Shown: positions 34,399-42,768, numbered from the stretch's first letter. The stretch: DNA of 47,037 nucleotides from Spirochaetia bacterium (GCA_900769985.1 CAAGIS010000104.1:1-47037); one strand, 5' to 3'. Program-made: numbers and translations. Notes: generated by a model not told the origin, from the letters alone.

Positions 34399-36010
34399 CA
34401 CAGCAAGAACATCCTTCACAATATTTTTTTGCAATATGGTCTTCTAAAAATGAATCGCAGTTTTTCCAAATTTCGTCAAGTGAATTTGAAAAAACATTTC
34501 CTGCAATTTTTTCAAATGACATATTCCTGCAGACAGGAACATCTCCATTTACAAGAATATTGAAATCGCGCCTGAGATGCCAGCACGGAAGCCTGTCTAC
34601 AGGAGCTAAATCACACGGCTTATAGTCAGGCATTTTTTTGCAGAAATCATCATATTTCTGGATTATAAAATTTCCTGAACTGATATAATCTTTTTCTTTG
34701 TAAGTTCTGTAAAAGTTTTCAAGTTCACATTCATTTTCGCTGATGCGTAAAAACTGGCTGTAAACATTTCCGGGAAACATTGAGTTTAAAACCTTTACTG
34801 TTTCAACTGCATTTTCAATTTTCATTCCGGGATGGATTTTTTCATAGATTTTCTGACTCATTGCATCAACTTTTACAACCCACATAAGAGGCGCAAAACC
34901 ATTTTTACAAATTTTCCTGTTACTTGCAATCTCCGAAAGTTTTTCAAGGTTTTTATAAAATACTGAATTTTTATCACACAGTTCACTTTTTGAAAAATCA
35001 AAACCATCTGTCTCGATAAAAAGGCTTAATTCAGGATATTTTAAAACTTCAAATGCAAAATCAAAAAAGTCTGGGTGCAATACAGGCTCGCCCCACAGAG
35101 AAAGGCTTACTACGCTTTCTGGATTAAAATCATTGATACTTTTTATAAGAGTCTTAAAATTTTCAAGTGGCATTCTGCCAGTAATGTTTTTACCGTATTT
35201 TGAATAAGCACAGTACGGACTGTCAGACATACAGCAGCTCTCAATCTGAATGTTAAAAAACGCAGGAACTGTTTTTAAAACGTCAGAAGACCTTGCGGCA
35301 GTTTCGATTATTTTCTGAATATCGCAGTTTTTATCTTTGAGAAAGTCTTTTGTCTTTTCGTATAAATTCCTGCATGCAATAAAATTTTCTTTTTTATCAC
35401 AGCAAAAATCAAAGCGATACAGCCGCCAGTCTGTTTCTGAAATTTCAGTTTCTATTTCAAATGAATTGATGTCTGTTTTTATCAAATCAAAAACAGAAGT
35501 TTTTGAAACAGGCTTGATTTTCAATTCATCTTTTGTCTTGATAAGTTCACTTAAAATATTACAAAGTCCGCCGTCAATAATTTCAGGGCATACGCCAAAA
35601 GGAAAACCGTCTGCAAAACTGTATTCGCTTTTAAACTCTTCGTGAGTTTTCATTAATTTTTCTGTCAAGCTAAAATTTAAAAACGGGCAAAAAGCATTTA
35701 CGTACAAAACAAATTCAGCGTTTGAATTTTTGCATGATTCTGACAACCAGAAAAAAAGTTTTTCGCAGTTCCAGTTATCCTGCATATTTAAATTGAATTT
35801 TACGCATGCGTTTTGTTCAGCTGTAAATTCCTGAATGTCTTTTTCTACAGCATCTTTATTTTTTTCAGAACAGAAAACTGTTATTCCAGCTTCTGATACA
35901 AAATTTACAGACTGTTCAAGAGTTCTGTAAAATGCGCTTTTTCCGTCAAATTGTTTTTCAAAACCATAACTGCTGACATCATCAGCAAATAAAATTACAA
36001 GACCTTTCAT
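34373..36010 (-). CDS. spiro-SPASM family protein with degenerate radical SAM motif
   Basis: A 545-residue protein. Residues 1-240 look like a degenerate nucleotidyltransferase (LVILFADDVSSYG, FDGKSAFYRTLEQS). The middle is a radical-SAM-like barrel (VVSLSLWGEPVLHPDFFDFAFE). The C-terminus is a SPASM auxiliary-cluster domain: CWHLRRDFNILVNGDVPVC in segments, GNVFSNSLDEIW and a final C-x2-C-x-C-C. The cluster motif that should read C-x3-C-x2-C is C260-MSD-S264-PY-C267, with the middle Cys replaced by Ser. I recall such proteins being described as spirochaete-specific, often without a full motif. First gene of the glycan operon; the -10-like GATATT is seven bases from the ATG. Confidence 0.8.
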   Translation of the reverse strand: MKGLVILFADDVSSYGFEKQFDGKSAFYRTLEQSVNFVSEAGITVFCSEKNKDAVEKDIQEFTAEQNACVKFNLNMQDNWNCEKLFFWLSESCKNSNAEFVLYVNAFCPFLNFSLTEKLMKTHEEFKSEYSFADGFPFGVCPEIIDGGLCNILSELIKTKDELKIKPVSKTSVFDLIKTDINSFEIETEISETDWRLYRFDFCCDKKENFIACRNLYEKTKDFLKDKNCDIQKIIETAARSSDVLKTVPAFFNIQIESCCMSDSPYCAYSKYGKNITGRMPLENFKTLIKSINDFNPESVVSLSLWGEPVLHPDFFDFAFEVLKYPELSLFIETDGFDFSKSELCDKNSVFYKNLEKLSEIASNRKICKNGFAPLMWVVKVDAMSQKIYEKIHPGMKIENAVETVKVLNSMFPGNVYSQFLRISENECELENFYRTYKEKDYISSGNFIIQKYDDFCKKMPDYKPCDLAPVDRLPCWHLRRDFNILVNGDVPVCRNMSFEKIAGNVFSNSLDEIWKNCDSFLEDHIAKKYCEGCSCCDEYYTLYF

Positions 36011-36017
36011 CTTTTTT

Positions 36018-36060
36018 AATATCGGAATTCTGATTGAATAAGTTAATCGGATTGTATAAA
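36018..36060. promoter_or_regulatory. divergent promoters of the spiro-SPASM operon and xseA
   Basis: Reverse: TTAACT (36041-36046), 17 bp, GATATT (36018-36023), seven bases to ATG. Forward: TGATTG (36031-36036), 18 bp, TATAAA (36055-36060), ten bases to the xseA ATG. The two overlap in a 60-bp gap, so they probably compete. Confidence 0.4.
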
Positions 36061-36070
36061 ATCATTGATT

Positions 36071-37279
36071 ATGGAACAGAAGCTTTTTTCCCCTGACACA
36101 GTTTTTACAGTTTCGCAAATCAATTCGTTATTAAAAGGAGTCATTGAAGAGTCATTTCCTTTAATAACTATAGAAGGCGAAATTTCAAACTATCGTCCGA
36201 ACTCAACAGGTCATCTTTATTTTACACTAAAAGACAAGACTTCTCAGATAAGCGCCGTAATGTTCCGTTTTCGCGCTGCAAGCCTTACTTTTGTGCCTAA
36301 AGACGGAATGTTTGTAAGATGCAAAGGTTCTTTGAGCGTTTATGAACCGCGCGGAACTTATTCAATTTCCATAAACTCAATGGAACTTGCAGGAGAAGGA
36401 AATATTCTTTTGCTTCTAGAACAGCGCAAACGACAGTTTTTACAGGAAGGACTTTTTGATGAACAACGCAAAAAACCTCTTCCGCTTTTTCCAAAAACTG
36501 TCGGGGTAGTTACAAGTTCAACAGGGGCTGCCCTCCGCGACATAATGCAGATTATAAGACGGCGCAATTCGACTACCGGGATTACGATTTTTCCTGCAAT
36601 CGTACAGGGAAGCGATGCAGCGCCTTCAATTGCAAGTCAGATAAAAATTGCAAATAAATTTAAAATGTGCGACGTTCTGATTGTCGGCCGCGGAGGTGGA
36701 TCGCTTGAAGACCTTTTGCCTTTTAGTGAAGAATGTGTCGTACGCGCAGTTGCAGAATCAGAAATTCCTGTGATTTCTGCTGTAGGTCATGAAATTGACT
36801 GGGCGCTATGCGATTTTGCAGCAGATAAACGTGCTCCGACTCCATCTGCAGCGGCAGAACTTTGTACACCCGTAAAATCAGAAGTTATTTCGTACCTTCA
36901 GAACAAGCAGTCTGAATTTTACACTGCAATAAAATCTCGCGTGGAAAACCTCAAGCTTCTTATAAAGCAATTTTCGCCTGAAAATATGGAAAACAGATTC
37001 CGTAACATTGAACAGCCGCTGCTTTTTAGGTTTGACTCTGCAAAAGAAGATTTGCTCAAAGGAATGAGCGAACGCCTCAAAGAAACACGTATTCACATAG
37101 AAAAAATGAAATCTATCCTTGAAGCTTCAAACCCCAAACTGATTCTTGCAAAAGGATATTCAATGGTTCGCGACAAAACAACAGGAAAAATTATCCGCGG
37201 CATAGAAGATACTTCGATTGGTTCTGAAATAGAAATAATCCCTGCAAAAGGCAAAATTACGGCAACAGTAACAGGATAA
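36071..37279 (+). CDS. xseA: exodeoxyribonuclease VII large subunit
   Basis: A 402-residue XseA; I use the ATG at 36071 rather than the TTG six bases upstream. The N-terminal OB-fold (ITIEGEISNYRPNSTGHLYFTLKD in segments) binds single-stranded DNA. The catalytic domain has GVVTSSTGAALRDI, VGRGGGSLEDL, VGHEIDWALCDFAAD and RAPTPSAAAEL, followed by a long coiled region that binds several XseB copies. With XseB it degrades single-stranded DNA from both ends into oligonucleotides and assists mismatch repair, fitting the adjacent mutL. No Shine-Dalgarno sequence is seen. Confidence 0.97.
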   Translation: MEQKLFSPDTVFTVSQINSLLKGVIEESFPLITIEGEISNYRPNSTGHLYFTLKDKTSQISAVMFRFRAASLTFVPKDGMFVRCKGSLSVYEPRGTYSISINSMELAGEGNILLLLEQRKRQFLQEGLFDEQRKKPLPLFPKTVGVVTSSTGAALRDIMQIIRRRNSTTGITIFPAIVQGSDAAPSIASQIKIANKFKMCDVLIVGRGGGSLEDLLPFSEECVVRAVAESEIPVISAVGHEIDWALCDFAADKRAPTPSAAAELCTPVKSEVISYLQNKQSEFYTAIKSRVENLKLLIKQFSPENMENRFRNIEQPLLFRFDSAKEDLLKGMSERLKETRIHIEKMKSILEASNPKLILAKGYSMVRDKTTGKIIRGIEDTSIGSEIEIIPAKGKITATVTG

Positions 37280-37319
37280 AAATTAAAAACGTGGTAGAAA
37301 AAATTATGGGAGAAACAAT

Positions 37320-37598
37320 ATGAAAAACTTTGAAAAAAATCTTGAAAGGCTCGAAGAAATAACAGAAAAAATCAAAAGCAAGGAACTTTCGCTTGAAGAA
37401 GCTCTGTCATCGTTTGAAGAAGGAATACAGCTTGCAAAAGGAATGGAAAAAGAAATTGACAGAATCGAAGGTAAAATCCAGATTTTAATGAACCAGCCGG
37501 CGCCAGATTCAAGCACGACACCGGAACTTGATTTATTTTCTGATGCAGACATTTCTACAGGGACAAGCGGCGCACCGGAAAAAGGAACACGTCAATGA
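37320..37598 (+). CDS. xseB: exodeoxyribonuclease VII small subunit
   Basis: A 92-residue XseB. The helical hairpin (FEKNLERLEEITEKIKSKELSLEEALSSFEEGIQL in segments, residues 4-38) is the family signature. The C-terminal 35 residues are a Pro/Ser/Thr/Asp-rich tail that is longer than in E. coli (80 residues). GGGAG precedes the ATG. Its stop overlaps the mutL start (ATGA). Confidence 0.96.
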   Translation: MKNFEKNLERLEEITEKIKSKELSLEEALSSFEEGIQLAKGMEKEIDRIEGKIQILMNQPAPDSSTTPELDLFSDADISTGTSGAPEKGTRQ

Positions 37599-39460
37599 GT
37601 TTATTAAAGCCGATAAAAGTTTTAAGCAGTGAAGTTGCGCGGAAAATTGCAGCCGGCGAAGTCATAGACAGACCTAATGCAATTGTCAGGGAATTGATGG
37701 ATAATGCAATTGACTCAGGAGCAGACTTAATTACTGTTGAACTTTTTGGCGGCGGTATTGATAAAATCCGTGTTATTGACAACGGTTCAGGAATGTCAAA
37801 AGAAGATTTGCAGATTGCTGCAACACCGCACGCAACAAGTAAGATTTTTACAGAACAGGATTTGCTCAACCTTTCGACATTAGGATTCAGGGGCGAAGCG
37901 TTAAGTTCAATTGCGGCAGTTTCAAACCTTACGATTATTTCAGGTGAATATAAACTTGAAACAGACATCATCAAAGAAAATAAAATTTCTGCATACCAGC
38001 ATATAGACGGAACTATAGTCCAGTCTGAAAATCTTTTTCAAAATTTTCCTGCACGCCGACTTTTTTTAAAACGGCCCGGCACTGAATCAAAAATGTGCCA
38101 GACTACATTCATAGAAAAAGCCCTGCCGTTTTATGACATTGAGTTCAGACTTTATATTGACGGAGAATTAAAACTGAACTTTCCTAAAACAAAGTCAATA
38201 AAAGAACGCTTTTTGACGGCAGAAAATTATTCTTCGCAAAAAGACTTGTTCTTTGTTTTAAAAAATGCAGGCGCTGACGATTCATGGAAATACGAACTTA
38301 TAATCGGCGAACCTTCTGTTTACAGAAATGACAGAAAAGAAATCAATGTTTATGTGAACAACCGAAAAATCATAGAATACTCTCTCATGCAGGCAATTGA
38401 ATACGGCTGTCAGGGATATTTTCCTAACGGAACGCATCCGGTTGCATCTTTGTTTATTTCGATTAATCCTGAACTTGTAGACTTTAATATACATCCTGCA
38501 AAAAAAGAAGCGCGTTTTAAAGACATAAATGAACTTCACCATAGCATAAGTTATACGACACAAAACTTTTTCAGAAACCTGACAGTAAAATCAGTAAACC
38601 TGCAAAACGAAAATCATGATTTTTCAAATTCCTTTGATTTTAAAACAGAAAAACCCCGCCTTGCAATTTCTGATTCAAAAGAATCATATTCTAAAAACAG
38701 CGCCTCGTCTGATTTTAGAAGTTCATTTTTTAACAGTTCAGTCTCTAGTGCAAATTTTAATTCCGTTCTAAATCAAGGTTCAGGTTCTGCAAGTACTTCA
38801 AATTATGCAGAAAATCTTGCAAAACTTGCTGCTTTGGAAAACGGAATTTATGACAGCCACAATCTCAATGATGTTTATGAAAAAAGTGAGATGGCTGGAA
38901 AAGTTCATTCAGAAAAAAAACTTAAATATTACGGAACTGCGCTTGGAGTTTTTCTTATCGCGGAACTGGACGATACTTTATATCTTATAGACCAGCACGC
39001 TGCTCACGAAAGAATTTTATACAATAACATAATGTCAAATACTTCAAAAAGCCAGAAACTTTTAGTTCCGTATGAACTGGAAACGCAGAACGTGCAGGAC
39101 GATTCTTATCTTGAATCAATAAAAGACAGTCTTGAGCAGGCAGGATTTAAAATCAAAAACTGCGGAAACGGAAAATGGCAGATTCTTGAAGTACAAGAAC
39201 GATGGACAGGAACTGAATCAGAACTGCAGAAAATCATTCTTGATAACAAAATTGCACCTGATAAAATTTTAAGTCACATTGCAGCGACTACTGCATGCAA
39301 AGCAGCCATAAAAGACGGCTATTACCTAGATGAACAGACTGCCGCCGAACTTGCAGAAAAAGCACTTAACCTTGAAGACCCGCACTGCCCTCACGGCCGC
39401 CCTATTTGGACAGCCATTACAAAAGACAAGTTATTTGAACTTGTCAGGCGCACAGAATAA
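37595..39460 (+). CDS. mutL: DNA mismatch repair protein MutL
   Basis: A 621-residue MutL linking mismatch recognition by MutS to strand excision. The GHKL ATPase N-terminus has RELMDNAIDSGAD (catalytic Glu33, Mg-binding Asn37), DNGSGM and GFRGEALSSIAAVS. A Ser/Asn-rich linker spans about 340-420. The C-terminal dimerisation/endonuclease domain has DQHAAHE (466-472), ACKAAIK and CPHGRP. The endonuclease motif DQHA-x2-E-x4-E ends in Asn477 instead of Glu. The gene is co-translated with xseB through a four-base overlap. Confidence 0.97.
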   Translation: MSLLKPIKVLSSEVARKIAAGEVIDRPNAIVRELMDNAIDSGADLITVELFGGGIDKIRVIDNGSGMSKEDLQIAATPHATSKIFTEQDLLNLSTLGFRGEALSSIAAVSNLTIISGEYKLETDIIKENKISAYQHIDGTIVQSENLFQNFPARRLFLKRPGTESKMCQTTFIEKALPFYDIEFRLYIDGELKLNFPKTKSIKERFLTAENYSSQKDLFFVLKNAGADDSWKYELIIGEPSVYRNDRKEINVYVNNRKIIEYSLMQAIEYGCQGYFPNGTHPVASLFISINPELVDFNIHPAKKEARFKDINELHHSISYTTQNFFRNLTVKSVNLQNENHDFSNSFDFKTEKPRLAISDSKESYSKNSASSDFRSSFFNSSVSSANFNSVLNQGSGSASTSNYAENLAKLAALENGIYDSHNLNDVYEKSEMAGKVHSEKKLKYYGTALGVFLIAELDDTLYLIDQHAAHERILYNNIMSNTSKSQKLLVPYELETQNVQDDSYLESIKDSLEQAGFKIKNCGNGKWQILEVQERWTGTESELQKIILDNKIAPDKILSHIAATTACKAAIKDGYYLDEQTAAELAEKALNLEDPHCPHGRPIWTAITKDKLFELVRRTE

Positions 39461-39519
39461 AGTTCTGCTTTGAGTCTTTTAGCGAATGTATGAAAACAAA
39501 AACTTTTTAAGTCCTGTTT

Positions 39520-41175
39520 TTAGCCAAGATAATTTGTAACCTGCTCAGTAATCAAAGGCACAAGCTGTTTTTTTCTTGAAACAACTCCCTGCAGAAAGTA
39601 TATATTTTCTTCAAGTTTGGGAAACGTTATAAACTGCTTGAAATTATCATCAGCATCAAGAAGCAGAATGCTTGAAAGCTGCGTAATATCAGTTACTAGG
39701 ATTCCTGCAAACAGGGCTTTCTGACTTCTGCGTTCAATCTGAAGTTCTGAAAGGAATTCCTTTTTTCTGTCAAGGATTTCTTTTGTATTGCCGACTTCAA
39801 TCTGGCTGATTAAATAAGAAACGTTGCCTTCGCTGTATTCTTTCATATCCTGATGAATGAGCTCAGTAGCATTGCGTCCTTTTATTTTACTGCCTGCAAG
39901 TATGATTTCGTTACCGAGTTCCTTTACTTCAAGATTTGTAATGCTTGAAAGATATTCAGCAGCTTCCCTGTCAATATCTGTAGTCGTTGCAGACTGAAGG
40001 ACAAGCGTATCGCTCAAAATTCCGCACAAAAGCAACGAAGCAATTTCTTTCGGAATTGAAACCCGATATTCCCTGTAGAGATTTGCAATCAACGTTGAAC
40101 TTGAACCGACAGGTTTGTTTATAAAAGTTATCGGATATTTTGTTGAAAGCGTGCCGATTCTGTGATGGTCAATAACTTCAGTTATTTTATAATTTTCAAT
40201 TCCGCTTACAGCCTGAGACATTTCATTGTGGTCAACCAGAACAAGTTCAATGTTTGGCTCTAAAACTAAGTCATGCTCTGAGATGATTCCTATGACTTTT
40301 TCGTTTTCGTCAACAACAGGCAGATAACGGCAAGGCGAAAGTTTTAACGTTGACTGTATTTTTGAAATACTGTCATTAGGGTGAACTGGTAAAATATCTT
40401 TGTCTGCAATTACAGAAACAGGCATTGAGTATGCAATCAGCATTGATGTAGGCGAAGTACTGTACGGACTGCTTATGACAGAAACATTATGTTTTTCTGC
40501 AAGCTGCCTTAATTCTTTGTTTAAAACAAAACCTGACGTCAAAATCAAAAGTTTTACGTTATTTTCAATCGTAAGTTTTAACAAGTCTTCACGGTTACTT
40601 GCAATTACTACGATGTTCTCTGTTGCACGGCTTTTCAAATGCTGTTCAAAAGATTCAAGAGATGATGAACCTACAAGAATAGAATACTTTTTTATTTCAG
40701 AAACAGTGTCATTTAAAATAATCGGCTGGGCATTAAGCGTTTTTTGAATCAGTTCAATACTTGTAGAAAGAGGATGTGTCTTTTCAGGATTTAAAACTGT
40801 CAGAATGCTCTGGGCAAAACCTGAATAATGAAGAAGCGCTTTGTATTTGCCATCTTTATCAACGACAGGCAGAACCCGAAAACCAGAAGACTCCATGCGG
40901 CTTAACGCATCCCAGACTGCAACGCTCTCGTCAACTGTCTGAAATTCTTTTGGCATATAATATTTTACTTTTGGAATCAAGTCAGGAATATATTCCGGGC
41001 GCGTAAGATTAAATTTATCAAAAATATATGCAGTTTGCGGATTTAAATGCCCTGCCCTGGCGGCTTTGTAATTTGAATAGCCTAAAAGATTTTTTAATGC
41101 CGCATATCCAACTGCAGCAGCAACAGAATCAGTATCAGGATTTTTATGACCGATAACGTAAATTGTTTTTTCCAT
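39520..41175 (-). CDS. ppaC: family II manganese-dependent inorganic pyrophosphatase with CBS and DRTGG domains
   Basis: A 551-residue protein. The DHH domain starts VIGHKNPDTDSVAAAVGYA (metal ligands H10, D14, D16). It is interrupted by a CBS domain (about 75-125), a DRTGG domain (about 190-250) and a second CBS (about 255-310). The DHH core then resumes with LVLVDHNEMSQAV, EVIDHHRIG and GSSSTLIANLY. The DHHA2 domain closes with QIERRSQKALFAGILVTD. CBS-bearing PPases are inhibited by AMP/ADP and activated by ATP or dinucleotides, so pyrophosphate hydrolysis would follow energy charge. No Shine-Dalgarno sequence lies near the ATG; see the promoter entry. Confidence 0.95.
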   Translation of the reverse strand: MEKTIYVIGHKNPDTDSVAAAVGYAALKNLLGYSNYKAARAGHLNPQTAYIFDKFNLTRPEYIPDLIPKVKYYMPKEFQTVDESVAVWDALSRMESSGFRVLPVVDKDGKYKALLHYSGFAQSILTVLNPEKTHPLSTSIELIQKTLNAQPIILNDTVSEIKKYSILVGSSSLESFEQHLKSRATENIVVIASNREDLLKLTIENNVKLLILTSGFVLNKELRQLAEKHNVSVISSPYSTSPTSMLIAYSMPVSVIADKDILPVHPNDSISKIQSTLKLSPCRYLPVVDENEKVIGIISEHDLVLEPNIELVLVDHNEMSQAVSGIENYKITEVIDHHRIGTLSTKYPITFINKPVGSSSTLIANLYREYRVSIPKEIASLLLCGILSDTLVLQSATTTDIDREAAEYLSSITNLEVKELGNEIILAGSKIKGRNATELIHQDMKEYSEGNVSYLISQIEVGNTKEILDRKKEFLSELQIERRSQKALFAGILVTDITQLSSILLLDADDNFKQFITFPKLEENIYFLQGVVSRKKQLVPLITEQVTNYLG

Positions 41176-41183
41176 AAGATAAT

Positions 41184-41212
41184 ATTTTGCAATAAATCAC
41201 CTCATTTGTCAA
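41184..41212 (-). promoter_or_regulatory. promoter of ppaC
   Basis: On the reverse strand, TTGACA (41207-41212), 17 bp, CAAAAT (41184-41189), eight bases to ATG. A GAGGTG in the spacer looks like a Shine-Dalgarno sequence but is 24 bases from the ATG, too far to serve it. Confidence 0.45.
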
Positions 41213-41230
41213 ATAAAGAAAAAGCGTGTA

Positions 41231-41276
41231 TCGCAAGATAAAACTGTGCTCGTGAGAAAAAGAAACTAAGGCAAAA
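41231..41276. repeat. segment related to the 94-bp repeat
   Basis: CGCAAGATAAAAC followed by TGTG is the inverse of the CACTGTTTTATCTTGCG stretch in repeat copy 1 (one mismatch over 17 bases). It is followed by CGTGAGAA and CTAAGGCAAAATT, which recall CACGAGAATT and CTAAAGGCAATT of the same repeat in the forward sense. It looks like a rearranged dispersed relative in the ppaC-galK gap. Confidence 0.4.
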
Positions 41277-41291
41277 TTTGTTCCAATAAGC

Positions 41292-41325
41292 AAAGGCTGC
41301 CCGTTTTTGGCGGACAGCCTTTTTT
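41292..41325. terminator. hairpin after galK
   Basis: GGCTGCCCG (41295-41303) pairs with CGGACAGCC (41311-41319) with one mismatch. The T-run is strong on the forward strand (nine T) and weak on the reverse, although the gene needing it, galK, is reverse and stops at 41326. Confidence 0.65.
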
Positions 41326-42564
41326 TTATATAATTCTAAAAACGCCGTCGCTTGTTCCGCAGGCAAAAAATCCTGCATCATGACCTACTATTTCTGTATA
41401 AATCTTCTGAACGTTTGCAATAAACTGTTCAATTTTATCTTTATGAACAAGAGCTATTGCACAGCCACCAAAACCGGCACCAGTCATGCGCGCTCCTATA
41501 CAGCCGTCTTGAGCATTAGCAGTGTCAGCCAAAGTATCAAGTTCAATTCCTGTAACTTCATAGTCTTCTTTTAGCGATTTATGAGAAGCACGGAGTAAAT
41601 CTCCAAGCGTTTTCAAGTCGCCTTTTTTGAGAACTTCTACTGCATCAAGGACACGCTGGTTTTCCGTAACGCAATGCCTTACGCGCGCACGGATTACGTC
41701 TTCTTTTATAACAGAACTTACGGCATTGAACTGTTCAACTGAAAGGGAACACAAATCAGGAAGGTCTTTTGTATTTAAAACCTTACCGCCCTCAAGAGAA
41801 ATAGCAGCTGCCTTTAGTTCTGCAAGTCCCTGCTCGCACTGACTTCGCCTTTCGTTGTATTTTGAATCTGCAAGCTGTCTTTTTTTCTTTGTATTCATTA
41901 CGACAAATCTGTAGTCGCCTAAATCAAGCGGAACGTACTCGTGCTGAACTTTTGCACAGTCCAGAAGTTCAGCAGTATTCACTTTGCCTGTTGCAATGAT
42001 GTACTGGTCCATAATGCCACAGTTTACGTTCATAAACTCGTGCTCGCTCTGCTGACCTATCAAAGCAATATCTTTTCTTGAAATACCAAATTCAAACAAT
42101 TCAGATACTGCATAAGCAAAACCGCACTCTAGCGCTGACGAAGAAGAAATGCCGCCTGCAGGAGGAACATTACTTGCCATAAGGACATCGAATCCGCACG
42201 GAAAAACAAAACCGCGCCTTTTTATAATGCTTAAAATTCCATTCAGATAATTTGCATAATCATTTTCTTTTTGAAAAGCAAAATCGTCGTTTATGTCAAA
42301 AGAAAAAGTACCCGGGAATTTTAAATCATTATACGTGATTTTTGAATCTTCCCTCTTACGAATTGCGACATACATATATTTATCGATTGCAGTCGGAAAA
42401 ACTTTCCCCCCGTTGTAATCAATATGTTCGCCGATAATGTTGATGCGGGCAGGTCCTGCATAGACCTGTACGTCCTCTTTTGCACCACCATACAATTTTA
42501 CAAATTCTTCCGGTAAAACTTCAGGATTAAAATCAACTGAATTGTTTTTTATTGTTTCGCTCAT
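41326..42564 (-). CDS. galK: galactokinase
   Basis: A 412-residue GHMP kinase phosphorylating galactose to galactose-1-phosphate. Signature GPARINIIGEHIDYNGG (galactokinase motif), the ATP-binding PPAGGISSSSALECG, and motif 3 RMTGAGFGGCAIALV; catalytic Asp in NCGIMDQYIIATG. I start at the ATG at 42564 (MSETIKNN); the TTG at 42591 lies within the promoter. No galT or galE is adjacent. Expression is probably controlled at the palindrome upstream. Confidence 0.96.
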   Translation of the reverse strand: MSETIKNNSVDFNPEVLPEEFVKLYGGAKEDVQVYAGPARINIIGEHIDYNGGKVFPTAIDKYMYVAIRKREDSKITYNDLKFPGTFSFDINDDFAFQKENDYANYLNGILSIIKRRGFVFPCGFDVLMASNVPPAGGISSSSALECGFAYAVSELFEFGISRKDIALIGQQSEHEFMNVNCGIMDQYIIATGKVNTAELLDCAKVQHEYVPLDLGDYRFVVMNTKKKRQLADSKYNERRSQCEQGLAELKAAAISLEGGKVLNTKDLPDLCSLSVEQFNAVSSVIKEDVIRARVRHCVTENQRVLDAVEVLKKGDLKTLGDLLRASHKSLKEDYEVTGIELDTLADTANAQDGCIGARMTGAGFGGCAIALVHKDKIEQFIANVQKIYTEIVGHDAGFFACGTSDGVFRII

Positions 42565-42570
42565 AGTTTT

Positions 42571-42599
42571 AATATTGCACGGAAATTCCAAGTTGTCAA
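42571..42599 (-). promoter_or_regulatory. promoter of galK
   Basis: On the reverse strand, TTGACA (42594-42599), exactly 17 bp, AATATT (42571-42576), then six bases to ATG. There is no Shine-Dalgarno sequence, so a leaderless mRNA is predicted. Confidence 0.65.
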
Positions 42600-42601
42600 G
42601 A

Positions 42602-42629
42602 ATATTTGCGCAACCGATTGCGCAAATAT
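42602..42629. promoter_or_regulatory. palindromic operator upstream of galK
   Basis: A perfect inverted repeat with 12-bp arms, ATATTTGCGCAA and TTGCGCAAATAT, and a 4-bp spacer. Each arm contains the self-complementary TTGCGCAA (42606-42613 and 42618-42625), 12 bp apart. It ends two bases before the -35 hexamer, a position suited to a regulator of galK. Confidence 0.6.
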
Positions 42630-42696
42630 ATAAAAAAACAACTTTCCTTTTGTATGGGAAAGGAGATCAATCCTTTTGTCCATATTAAAGGGCAAC

Positions 42697-42768
42697 GGAC
42701 ATATAAATGGACATATAAATTAGAGAAATTCCTTCCCCAAAAATCAAAAAAACTTCAAGGAAGGAATT
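42697..42768. repeat. short direct repeat and inverted repeat upstream of galK
   Basis: GGACATATAAAT occurs twice in tandem (42697-42708, 42709-42720). A perfect 10-bp inverted repeat follows, AATTCCTTCC (42727-42736) and GGAAGGAATT (42759-42768), with a 22-base loop. It could be a weak terminator of the 42800 gene. A 38-codon forward frame (42654-42770) also crosses this stretch; it has no ribosome-binding site. Confidence 0.6.
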
